A DNA stretch of 64,000 nucleotides from assembly GCF_028583425.1 (NCBI RefSeq), contig NC_072791.1, forward strand, positions 11,055,868 to 11,119,867. The letters run 5' to 3'. The notes under the pieces are model-generated. The model saw nothing but the letters and a program-made list of their open reading frames with translations. It was not told where the DNA came from and made no database searches. The stretch comes from Eublepharis macularius (Eukaryota > Chordata > Lepidosauria > Squamata > Eublepharidae). This document shows positions 33,208-44,600 of this stretch, in pieces (within the stretch, counting starts at the first letter, position 1; every line of letters starts with the position of its first letter). The translations under genes were made by a program, and so were the position numbers.

Positions 33208-33760
33208 ATAAAGTCAAGATACTGAAGGACGTCCCATTTTTAGTTCGGAAAAGAAGATTTAAGTATAAAAAGCTCGCAGCTCTTCTGAGGGAACGTGGAA
33301 TAAAGTACAAATGGCTATTTCCGGAAGGTATCTGGTTCAGTTACAAAGATCAAGCTTACAAGATAACATCAGAAGATCAACTAAGGGATTTTGAGGACAA
33401 AAATCAAGAATTTCAGCAAGACACCAAGCAAGAAGAAAAGGCAAAGTCTGAAGGGGGGGGGAGGGAACGAGCACTGCGGCTGCAGTTGCTCAGAGAGAAT
33501 TGCGTCCGAGGCCCAGGGGGGGGGGAGGAAGACTTAATTTGAATTGTAATTTGTATTTTGCAAGGTCAACCACTCCATCAATATCATACAAAGTTTTAAT
33601 TCTTTAATAATGGCAGTATGAAGGGAAAGCATTATGTGTAGTGTAGTGTTGTTATATGTTGCTGTTTTTTTTTCTTTCCTTCCCCTGGCCCCTTTCTTTC
33701 CCTCTGTATTGTTAGTCAATGTAGCTAATAAAAAAAAATAAAAAATCTTTAAAAAAAAAA
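33208..33760 (+). mobile_element. ORF1-only L1 insertion (half-L1-like), copy 1
   Basis: Target duplication TTTAATTGCTTGTGCCC is at 33191-33207 and 33761-33777. The insert begins within the C-terminal domain of L1 ORF1p ([35 protein letters not shown]), ends that frame at 33540-33542, and passes straight into a 3' UTR and A-rich tail with no ORF2. Its 3' UTR is unlike that of the ORF2-bearing L1 copies here. Confidence 0.8.
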
Positions 33761-34372
33761 TTTAATTGCTTGTGCCCTAAGAGCTGGGTGACTCTGCCAC
33801 TTATGGAATCCAAGATTGCACCAACGTAGAACACTTTTTGAGTAGGTTCCAGCCTTGACTTTTTCACATTGATCACTAATCCCAACCTTTGGCATGTTTC
33901 TACAATCAGATTGCTATAATTCATTAGCCAATACCTAAATGGAGCAGTGATGAACCAATGATGAACCAATTATTTAGATACGGGGAAAGGGAGCATCCCC
34001 AAGATCTAAGGTAGGCTACTACTTGGTGAACACCCTGGGTGCTGTTGAAAGACCAAGGGCAACATTGTGTAGAGAAACACTTTGTTTTGGTATTTAAAAT
34101 AGAGGTATTTTCTGTGATCCTTCCTAATAAAGATGTGGAAATATGCGTCCTTGAAGTCCAGAAGAGCTCCAAGAAAGACAGCACAAATGATAGGGTGACC
34201 ATCCTAAATTTTGACACTTTGAGATTCAGATTTAGATCTAGTGTAGTATAGGGTGAAGGCCTCCCATGTTATTTAGGGATTATTAAAAGCTTGGAGAAGA
34301 AACCATATTTGGTGTCCAGCATCCTAAACCTCATGAATGGCCCCCTTTTTCCAGGAGGGACTGGATTTTTGA

Positions 34373-34415
34373 GCTAATTCATGTAAAGTATTATGCACTA
34401 AAATTGTTATTAATA
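34373..34415 (+). repeat. Long direct repeat, left copy (right copy 34755-34798)
   Basis: AGCTAATTCATGTAAAGTAT through AAAATTGTTATTAA recurs with small changes at 34755-34798. The SINE at 34428-34664 and a PLE-like tail lie between. It may be an unusually long target duplication. Confidence 0.6.
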
Positions 34416-34427
34416 ATAACATTAACT

Positions 34428-34664
34428 TAACATTTGATTTATATACCGCCTTTCAGGACAACTTAATGCCCACTCAGAGCGGTTTACAAAGTGTTATTAT
34501 TACCCCACAACAATCACCCTGTGAGGTGGGTGGGGCTAAGAGAGCTCGAAAGAACTGTGACTCGCCCAAGGTCACCCAGCTGGCTTCAAGTGGAGGAGTG
34601 GGGGATCAAACCCGGCTCTCCAGATTAGAGTCCCGCGCTCTTAACCACTACACCAAACTGGCTC
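34428..34664 (-). mobile_element. tRNA-derived SINE, nearly full length
   Basis: Complement of a complete head-to-tail copy: GAGCCAGTTTGGTGTAGTGG, the B-box GGTTTGATCC form, GGGTGACCTTGGG and a tail at ATTTGATTTATATACCGCC. Confidence 0.88.
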
Positions 34665-34754
34665 AAGGGGAACTTTGACTCTCATTCTGGAAATCTTGCT
34701 GAACTTTAAGGTGCCATGGCTCTCGAATCTTGATTTTATGCTGCAGTCCAACAC
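34665..34754 (+). mobile_element. Old PLE tail
   Basis: AATCTTGCTGAACTTTAAGG, TGCCATGGCTCTCGAATCTT and GCTGCAGTCCAACACAGCTA resemble the PLE terminal segment. Confidence 0.5.
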
Positions 34755-34798
34755 AGCTAATTCATGTATAAAGTATTATGCACTAAGATTGTTATTAA

Positions 34799-35134
34799 AG
34801 TAATTGCTGACATGATTAACTGAAAAAGGAAAAAAAATACTCATTTGTTCACTCAGATCTGTATCTATAAAAAAAATCTTTACTCATATTAGAATTATAC
34901 AGGAGAATCATCAGAATAATACATAATTTTTTTTATAAAACCGTGTAAGAAATAAGACGCACTACCAATTATTTTCAATACTTTCAGCAAACATTCTTGC
35001 TAAGGTTACTTACATAGCAAGAACAGAGACAATAAGTAGTCTTAAAATTTTACAGCATACATTTACATCAAAGATCTACACAATGAATGGATTCTCAGCA
35101 ATCCAATACTCTGTATCAACCAGGAGTGGAGTTT
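34799..35134 (-). other. CEP78: CEP78 3' UTR / downstream flank
   Basis: AT-rich stretch after the CEP78 stop codon. It should contain 3' UTR, but no canonical AATAAA on the minus strand was identified with confidence. Confidence 0.5.
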
Positions 35135-35620
35135 TCAAACACTTCCTGCAGAATGAATGCTTTCTTGTATTTCAGAATCAGAACCGATTGTATCATTTCT
35201 GGAAGGGTCAGTCTGATGTGTACTTGGATCTCCTCTAGCAGAAATGCTTATAGAATGAGGAAGTCTTTTAGAGGAAAGTTTTTTGCTGTCACCACTAGCA
35301 ACAGTGCTGTATTTGTTACTACTGCTATACAGATTTACACTGGGATCAGAGACTGAACGGTGACGAGTAACTGGTTGTCTCACAGAAGACACTTTTTCTT
35401 CCAAATTCACAGCTTTGCTGCTTTTCTCAGAAGATGCATTTTTTTGATGCAAGTTTTTTGATGCATTTTCTTCAGTGCCTTGTTGTAAACTTTGCTGGGA
35501 CTCACTAGCGACCTGATGTTGTTGTACATCTCTCGAGGCAAGTAGGAAATTATCATCTTGAAATGGAGCCAAATCAGGCTGGAAATGGGAAAGGCCAGGA
35601 AAAGAAACTGAACCAGAATT
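35135..35620 (-). CDS. CEP78: CEP78 terminal coding exon
   Basis: 486 nt encoding [20 protein letters not shown], then a Ser/Gln-rich tail to HSAGSV and TGA at 35135-35137. Acceptor gttccctag. The sequence is far less conserved than the LRR part, as is usual for this protein's C terminus. No clear AATAAA was identified just downstream. Confidence 0.9.
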   Translation of the reverse strand, partial: NSGSVSFPGLSHFQPDLAPFQDDNFLLASRDVQQHQVASESQQSLQQGTEENASKNLHQKNASSEKSSKAVNLEEKVSSVRQPVTRHRSVSDPSVNLYSSSNKYSTVASGDSKKLSSKRLPHSISISARGDPSTHQTDPSRNDTIGSDSEIQESIHSAGSV

Positions 35621-38600
35621 CTAGGGAACAAAAATTGAGATCAAAGTCAGAAAGTAACTAAATCCATACATAGATCCAGAGGAGTTAGCCGTGTTAGTCT
35701 GTGGTAGCAAAATCAAAAAGAGTCCAGTAGCACCTTTAAGACTAACCAATTTTATTGTAGCATAAGCTTTCGAGAATCAAGTTCTCTTCGTCAGATCTGA
35801 CGAAGAGAACTGTGATTCTCGAAAGCTTATGCTACAATAAAATTGGTTAGCCTTAAAGGTGCTACTGGACTCTTTTTGATTTTAAATCCATACAGTTCAG
35901 CAACCTTTATTGGCATTACATCCATGTTAAAACTAAATCCATACTGAAAACTATAAACTTGTTTCCTGCATATATTAAATTTATAGATCTAACATGAAAT
36001 ACTTTGAAAAATATGGTATTCTCAACATAAATGGATATCTAGTAAGGTAAGATCGCTACCACTTTCATGTACTGCTTTCTGCACGCTGAAAAAAAGAGAA
36101 AGCAGTTTGGAAGCATGAAAGCGAATCCCAAAGAATACAGATTACAAGCAGGCACCTAATAATTCCTTCTCAGGCCTTTTTTGATGGCTCAGTTTATTCC
36201 CATGTATGAAATTTTGACAACATTGTTGATTTCAGCTGTACAGAATTGTTTCTCCGTTTTATGCTCCAAGCTTGCAAGTACATATCATTAATTTTTTATT
36301 TAAAGTATTTATAATTCTACTTATCAGCCGTAATTCGATTTTCTATCATCCTACAATATAAAAGGCAAGCTGTATTGGCAAAGACTCACTCTTTACCCTT
36401 GAGCAGGCGCATTGCTGGCAACTCTGGCCTCAAGGCTGCTGTGAAGCACTCATTTGTCACCAGGAGGGGGCATGTTAAATCGATGGCCTAAGCACTCTTC
36501 CCTGCGCCTCCCCTCAGCACCCTCCCACTCTGCCTTCCAGGCTGCTGCAAAGCACCTGCTTGCTGCCAGGAGGGGGCCCACTGAATCAATTTTCTAGAGC
36601 CCGATACATTTTTTTCACCCAACAGGCACTGTTTCTAGTTTAATTATATTTGGTAATCACCAGTCTGAACACAAACATTCAAAAAAATTGTATTTACGTG
36701 ATTATGTAGTTTCCTGAAATTTAGAAATAAATCTTGGGTCTATTGTGCTCCTCACAACTATAAAATCACCTAGATACTCTGAGGATCTGAACTGAAAACA
36801 CTTTTTGCAGTAGTGCTTGAAGCAAAACTAGGAATCTGCAGCATAAGAAAGTAGAAGAAGAAAGATCCAGAGGAGTTAGCCGTGTTAGTCTGTAGTAGCA
36901 AAATCAAAAAGAGTCCAGTAGCACCTTTAAGACTAACCAATTTTATTATAGCATAAGCTTTCGAGAATCAAGTTCTCTTCATCAGATGCCTGATCAAAAC
37001 TGGTCCAAAAACCAGTGGGAGAACACTTCAATCTACCAGGACATTCCACCAAAGACTTAAAGGTCACTGTGGTTCAACAGAAACCTTTCAAAAACAAAAT
37101 CCAACGGGAAGCTGCTGAATTGGAATTCATATGCAAATTTGACTCTGTCAAGCTGGGACTGAATAGAGACTATGAATGGTTATCACATTACCACAGGTAA
37201 CAGATTCTCTTTACAGAGGCGTGATCTGGGGGAGCCCAGTGACGCCTGGTGTGGGCTTTCGGGGACCACAGTTCTCTTTGTCAGATGCAACTGACGGGGA
37301 GAGCTGTGGTTACTGAAGGCTTATACTACATAGGAATTGGATACCTTCACTGCTACAAACTGACTGCACACCAAAAGGAGATGTTTACATTTCCAAGCAA
37401 AGGAATGTTTTGATTGCCTCTATGCTAATTGCATTCTGTCTTCTTGTGATTTATGTCCCCTTCTCTCTCTTTCCCCCTCCTCTTCTGTATCTGCCCAGTT
37501 TTGATCAGGCATCTGATGAAGAGAACTTGATTCTCGAAAGCTTATGCTATAATAAAATTGGTTAGTCTTAAAGGTGCTACTGGACTCTTTTAGAAGAAGA
37601 AAGAATGTCTTGCAAATCAAGGCAAAAGGGACGGGATAAAAATGAACAACAGGCAGATACTTTGACATTCTGCACGTGTTTTTGTCTTTTTTCTTCAAAT
37701 GAATTCTCCTTTTGTGTTATAGCAGGCTTATTTAGAGTAGAAGTCATCTGGGGATGCTGCAACAAGCCAAAATCTGATTGGTCTATACCAGCCATCATTG
37801 CAAGTTGTCCCAGTCTACAAGACAAAGAGACATATTGTATACAGTTGTTCATAGAATTACATAAATTATTACATTTTACAATGTTTGTAAGTCAGAATAG
37901 TGCAAAGTTGGCTCCAGCAAGATCATTGGCTTCAATAGGCTTAGACTGGAGTAACTGTACACAAGATCACAACATGAGATTTAAAAAAAAAAAGATTACT
38001 GTCCCCAGGTTGTATGTGAATACAGAATTCAAGCACTGTTATTTGCTTCCACAAGGTTAAGATCGCAGACTGGAGCCAAATACAGGATGTCAGGTCACCA
38101 CCAACTCCTTACATGCTTATCTTAAAGACTACTATATAGTATTTAGCTAGACTCCAATATGTACTGAAAATGATTTTTCAACTCTGATTGGTCTCAAATC
38201 TAGGGAAACCTGTCTGATTTTCAATATTCTTGCTTGTGAAGCAGTGCTCACCTTCCTTATCCCGTTAAAGCATAATGTATCCATTTTAGACTATAGCAAT
38301 ATTCCTCAGCCCAGATATTATATTATTGGGAGCAGAATTTCTAGGGTTGAATGCACTAAGAGAATCCAAAACTGCAAACTGACAAAAACATAATCACAGA
38401 CTGTTGTACAAATAGTTGAGAAAGTGAACTCCCCACCCACAATAAGCAGTGTCTTACCCAGCATCTTTAAGAAGATCTAAAAAGGCATGAAACTTTTGGA
38501 AAGAGTTCTCAATGCTATCCAGAACTCCTTCATCTTCCAGAATTGTGCCGGCTACTGACTGTGCATGCAGAACTTCTGATAAAGAGCTGTTTAGATTCCT

Positions 38601-41600
38601 TAATCTGGCATTTTCCGCCTCCAGCTACAAGAAACCAGGAAATAGACTTACTTAAATACTGAAAATTCCTTTTCTCAAACATGTGTTAGATGTAAGAAAA
38701 TTATGCTATTATTTTAAAATTCAAATTTCTCTAAAGCTACAGCTTTAAAATGATTTTCCTGGAACTTGCTTCCCCCCTCCTATATTATGTAGTAATCCAT
38801 TCAGAAGTCTCTAACATAGAGAGACAGAATAGGCAGCAATATTCACTCATTATCTGCATCTGTAGGATGATAACTAGATATGGGCACAAAACGGACAAAA
38901 AACAAGATTTTTGTGTTTTGTCGCAATCCACGAATTGCAAATCACAAGATTTCATGAAACTGACATGTTTGCCGAAACAATTCGTTAGTTTTGTGATTCA
39001 TCAGATCCCAGGGCATTTCAACGGCCCCCTTCATACCTGAAGATGCCAAACTCACAGGGAGACTTCAGCTGGCTCTCCTCCACCCACCCTCCCAGTTTGT
39101 AATACGTTGATCGGGAAGGTCAACGGGGAGAGTGGGAAGGGAAGTGCTGCCAGAGTGCATGACTGAAACAGGGACCGGGAGTTGCTGGATCAGAGGAGGA
39201 TGAAGGACCGGCCATGGTGTGCAGCTGGGCCAGGAAGACGGAGTGAGGGGTGGATGGCAGGCACGGATAGTCCCAAGAGTTTGGGATGTGAAGGACGAGC
39301 TGGATGTTTCTCCAAAACCCAGCCATACATCCCGAGAACAGGTCTGTGGTTGGCCGACAGACTTGCCTAACAGGGTTTGGAGGAGTGAGATTGGTGTGCC
39401 CATGACTACAGAAGGCCCACCTCCTTGGTTGCCTAGGGGATTGACCCCCAGCTCCTGGCTGTATAGGGCAGAATGGAAGCTTTCCAGATGGCTGGGAGAG
39501 CTGCCAATCAAGGGTAAGTGGGCTATGATTGGGGTTTCCAATGGCAACAAAAGGTCTGGTCCCATTGTTGCCTAGGGAATCAATGGATCGGCTCCAGCCT
39601 GTCTGCAACTACGACTCATTCATGAAGCTAATGAAACAGGCCAAAAAGTCAAGAATTTCGTGATAACCGTGGGCCCCACAAAGTGCTGTTTTGCAACACA
39701 CGAAACAGCCATTTCATGACGAAACTTGCTTCGTATTTCAATTCGTGCCCATGTCCAATAACAACTCAAAAGGAAGTAATTCTAGGGAGAAATCCTTGGA
39801 AGGCCAAAGTCAGGCACTATATGGCCAAGGGGCTAATTCTAGAGAAAAAAAAATGCATACCAAGGTAATATGTTGTCAGTTTGGAGCCAATTTCCACCCC
39901 CACAAAGAGATGATGTCAGTTCCAGTGTCAACCAGAAATGATGTCATCAGAGGGCATCCAGCACATACATATGTGTGGATTGGCTCCCATCCACCCCACT
40001 CGTTTCCCGATAAGGGGGCAGGCAACCATAAATGAGTTTTGACAGACATTAGTTTTTTTGTGCAATTCTTTCTGTGCTATTTATTGCTTGTTGCTTAGTT
40101 TGAATCTCATATGCTTGAATCTCATCAATCATCGCTGCTGATTGTAAACAGGGTGGTTTTCACCTACTCCACCCCTATCCCAAGCATTTCCTGAATGGGA
40201 TCTCATTTTGGGCAGTTAGCAGAGATTTTCAGGATCCAGTCCATTGAGCAGTGCTGTTTTTGGGCAACTCAAAGGCCAAAACAGGCACATAGTTAGTGTA
40301 GTAGTAGGTTTAATTGTATATGGCCAAAGGCCGTCACAATACAAAGTTAAGAACAGTAAAAACAGAAATCTATCTTACAAGCATAAAATACAGTTATTAA
40401 AATAATAAAAATAAAATACAATTAAAATGGAACCTTAATAAATACCAGATAGTTATGAAAAAGGTTAGGTTTCTGAGGAAACAATCTTGGCCCTAATCTT
40501 TTTTGCAGCTAAGGCAAACAGGGATACTCTGCTAGTGACAAATGAATCAGTATCAGATAACAAAAAAAAAACTAATTTGTCAGTATCAGAGGTAAAGTTA
40601 CGCCCCACTAACAAGTTAGCAAGAAATTTAGCTCCAACCTCTGCATACATGGGACAAAATAAAGTGTAATGTAGAAGATCCTCAGGAACTGAGGCACCGC
40701 ATATACAGAGATGGAGAGCCATTGGGGTTTGATATCTTCCTGTAAGTAAAGCTGTTGGCATTGTTTGAAAGCGCAGGGAGGTAAATGATTTACTGAGATT
40801 TTGGGATGTGATTTTCACTAAATAAGGAGATCTAACATGATCTCTTTTGATCAGTTTCAAACCACGGGGGAGGTCTGGACTGACTGTCCAAAAGAGCACC
40901 ACATCTGTAGACCCAGTTTCGTAAGTTGGTGCCATTACTTTGTATTGTGATAGCCTTTGGCCATATACAATTAAACCTACTACTGCACTACACACAGTTG
41001 ACATTTGCAGGTTTCCAACATACAGAAATCAAGTAGCTTCATCGGGTCATACCCCGCCCCCCCACAAACTTCACTAAGGATCTCCACCATGATAACTAGG
41101 GGCACCATGGGTCCACAGACACCTTTCTTAGTGGCCAACAAGTGTTTCTGGGGAGGCCCTGGAGGGGTTTTTATTCAGCAAGGCTTCTGATTGGCTGTGC
41201 AGATTTTTAAAAATGTTACTTCAGCAGCAGCTGCCACCACGCCACAAAGATCTTCCCTGCGTAACTGAAGGTAAGCTGCTGCAGCCATTGTATGTCTGGC
41301 TCTGCCTTCTGCATCAGCTGTTTTGTGACAGCCATTTGAGGCTGTGGCCCATCATGCTGTGTCGGAATTCCAAAGGTGCCCGCAGGCTCAAAAACGCAGG
41401 GGACACCCCCTAAACAGAAGGAATAAAATAAGGCAGCATTCAAAGGCATGGAATAGAAAAGATACGCTATTGCATATAGAGTCCCTAGGACTTCAAAACT
41501 AAAAAATAGGAGATGGTAACAATAAGTCGTAGAAAACTGACTTTATTCCTTAACAGAACAAGGCTAAAATGAGATTTTAAAATGAAAAGGTTAGACAACC

Positions 41601-44600
41601 CAATGATGGAGTGATATTTTAAAAAAACAGAACATGACTGCTACCTCTGCTATGCGTTCTTCAGCCGTTACTCTTGCTTTTCGCTCTTCTATTAATCTGC
41701 ATTGACATTCTTCATAGTCCATCTACCAGAAAGAAGGTCATGATCTCTTGAATAATATGCCAATATCACTCTATGCTTATTGGACTCAAACCAGAATATA
41801 CTGGTACATTACATTCTGAAAATCAGATAGTAAAGTATACAGTCTTCTCTCAAAACTCAAGAGATTGGATCCAAAAGATTAATTCTGTTAACAGAAGGGC
41901 ATTTTTTAAAATCTAGCCCATTAAAAAAAAAAACAGATCAAGTTAGACCAATTTAACATGTTGCCATGACTTTATACAGAGCGTTTGTAAAATTTGCAGC
42001 GGTCTTAGAAATGTTAGATATAATCTCCCAAATTCTAATTTTAAAGATCAGCGCTCAGTATACTATCACTGTAATTACAAGCAACTTCACATGAATGTTA
42101 ATCCAATTAAATGTCACTCGGTTATTGGGTACAACTTTGCCATCTTTGCAGCTTTCTATAGGTTTACTCTTTCAAGCAATTGATTCCCTCTAGTGGACCT
42201 TGCTTGAAACATCTTCTAAGCTGGAAGAAACTGCTTATTTGTTCAGAAAAAAAAAGCGAACCACTGTAAGAGGAACGGACTATTTATTATGTAGTTTCAT
42301 TTTTTACACATCTCTCTTTTCTGACCAATTAAAGAGAGACCTTATGAAAAACTTTATGAACATGGAGACTTGCAAAGTAAATGGTAATGAGTTAGAGAAA
42401 CCAATGGTTGATTCAGGCTCAAAACACATGAGACAAAATACCTAGATTCAACTCGTGTTCTCTTACCTAAAGGTTTGCCGGGAAGTGTAGGTGTCCTTGC
42501 AGCTTAAAGTTTAGCATTTACAGTGCAGGCGTCCTTGCAGCTTAAAGTTTAGCATTTACAATGCAGGCGTCCTTGCAGCTTAAAGTTTAGCATTTACAGT
42601 GCAGGCGTCCTTGCAGCTTAAAGTTTAGCACTTACAGTGCAGGCGTCCTTGCAGCTTAAAGTTTAGCATTTACAGAGCAGCGAGGAGGGAAGTGCAGGCG
42701 TGGGGCGACTTTCCTCCCACTCTCAAGGTGCATCACGGCATTTCCCCTTCCCCTCACCCGGCCTGGCCCTGCAGAGCGACGCCTGGCTGCACCGGGAGAC
42801 TTTAAGCTGCAAGGACCCCCGCACATCCCTCTCTGCTGCTCTGTAAATGCTAAACTTTAAGCTGCAAGGACACTTGCACTTCTCCCTGCTGCTCTGTAAA
42901 TGCTAAACTTTAAGCTGCAAGGACGCCTACACTTCCCGACAAACCTTTAGGTAAGAGAACACGAGTTGAATCTAGGTATTTCATCTCGTGCATTTCGACT
43001 GTTAGTGTAAGGCAGTTTCTTAAGCAGCTCTGGTTCACCAGAACAAGCATTTCTTAAATTTGTTATTCTTCGCAAAAACGTAACAGTTTAAGTTCTAATT
43101 TCATATTTTAATTATTTCGTATTTTAATAAGTTTCTCCAGTTATTATGTCTTCAAGACACACAGCATGGTCACACTGAATTATCTTTACTAATCAAAGAA
43201 CACCACTGTGTGCATCCAAGGAAATACAACTGAAGCCAGTATATTCTCAGATGTTTGCAAATGGGTTCCCAGTTTGAGTCAAACTACTCTTGGGTTAACA
43301 GTTACTTACCTCATTACCTATGGGACTTGTAGCAGCAAAAGCTACTGAAAGTACCAGTTGCACGTATGGCTTTACATGACTAGATTAATAATTATTACTC
43401 ACTTGGAATATTTATTATCTATTCTTTTAATACATGTTGTAAAGTTTTGCTATGCAAATTATTGTATGTTTTATTTCTGCAAATTAACATGAGATTCTAA
43501 ATGTATGTTGCTATGGTTTAAAATGCAGGCCTCTAAGGCAAGAAAGAAGGTCGCCTGGACGGGTTAGTGAAATGTTTTTCACTGAATGGTAGCTGTAACG
43601 TAAGGGGGGGGAGTGAAATGGGTTGTGGAAAGGGAGAGAGGAGGAGTGAAGTGCCAGAGTCAGAACTTGATTCTCGAAAGCTTATGCTACAATAAAATTG
43701 GTTAGTCTTAAAGGTGCTACTGGACTCTTTTTGATTTTGCTACCACAGACTAACACGGCTAACTCCTCTGCATCAAGGAAAGACTGTTTCTCTTACGTGG
43801 AAGATATTAGCCTAAGTGGCAAATAAGGGCAACACTCCTTTGTGACTTAAAGTGCAATCCTAAGAACTCCAGTCAAAAGCAGGAAGATCTGCAACTGTCT
43901 CGCAATCAGGAAGCAATAAATCTAAATGAAACGATTTCGCTTTTGAGCTACACTGAAATCTTCATGCTTTTACACTTAATGAACTATACTTCAGTTAAAG
44001 AAAAAAAGAGCAGTTATTTTATTTTGAACATAGGATCCCTATTACCACAGAACCACCACCCTCCCCCCCACCCCCGCCCATGCACTAACCACTGTGTTAT
44101 TTTACCAGGTATAATATAGCCACCCTGTACTCCAGATTAAACTAAGAGATCTAAGGCAAGAGCTTTCGGCAGCAGAAAAAATCATTTGAGAACGTTACAA
44201 AAATCCTCTGATTTTTTGTAACGTTCTCAAATGATTTTTTCTGCTGCCAAAAGCATAATACATAATACAGGCAGCATAATACATGTCATTTTAGAAAAAT
44301 ATAGGGAGGAGCCATTATGGATGTTACACACCCTGGGACAAATAAAGACAGTAAAACATTACACACGTCTACTCTGCTCTTCCCTCCTATGTAGGACCCC
44401 TAAGGAACTACACAAATACGAAGTAATAAAGTTAGCTGGGAGATAAATACAAATCAAGTAAAATTAGTCATGAGCGTAGAACAATTATAAGCAAAATAGT
44501 CATCGCCAAAACCAAACCACCACAATTTAAACTTCCAAAACTCAATGAAGAAGGGCCATTTAATGCAGCCGTCTAGATACTAATGTGAGGGGAACCAAGC

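Larger units (their letters stand above)
31440..34260 (-). mobile_element. Decayed DIRS-like retrotransposon
   Basis: Domains in minus-strand order are: reverse transcriptase at about 34220-33780 (VVAYLRSWGCSLSPYLNN, VINVKKSRLEPTQKVFYVG), RNase H at 32846-32442 (NTTVMYYVNKQGGT, HIAGSENTREDVLSR), and tyrosine recombinase at 32030-31545 (MRRSYYSKWKHFAQGV, LAAISTFHIQVEGK, FLKGMFNLYPP). The RT-RH-YR order is that of DIRS elements. The catalytic YxDD-type motif reads YLNN, and frames are broken. An ORF1-only L1 (33208-33760) and a SINE with a microsatellite (32050-32363) are inserted in it. Confidence 0.8.

Noticed and set aside
34600..34664. Possible tRNA genes at SINE heads
   Set aside because: A- and B-box-like words are present, but no cloverleaf can be drawn and the sequence continues into the SINE body.
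39065..39608. Two overlapping ORFs of more than 160 codons
   Set aside because: They lie inside a TIR element, have Pro/Ser-rich translations in two frames and no recognisable domain.
42485..42674. Possible CRISPR-like direct repeats
   Set aside because: Units are contiguous with no spacers and belong to a vertebrate DNA transposon.
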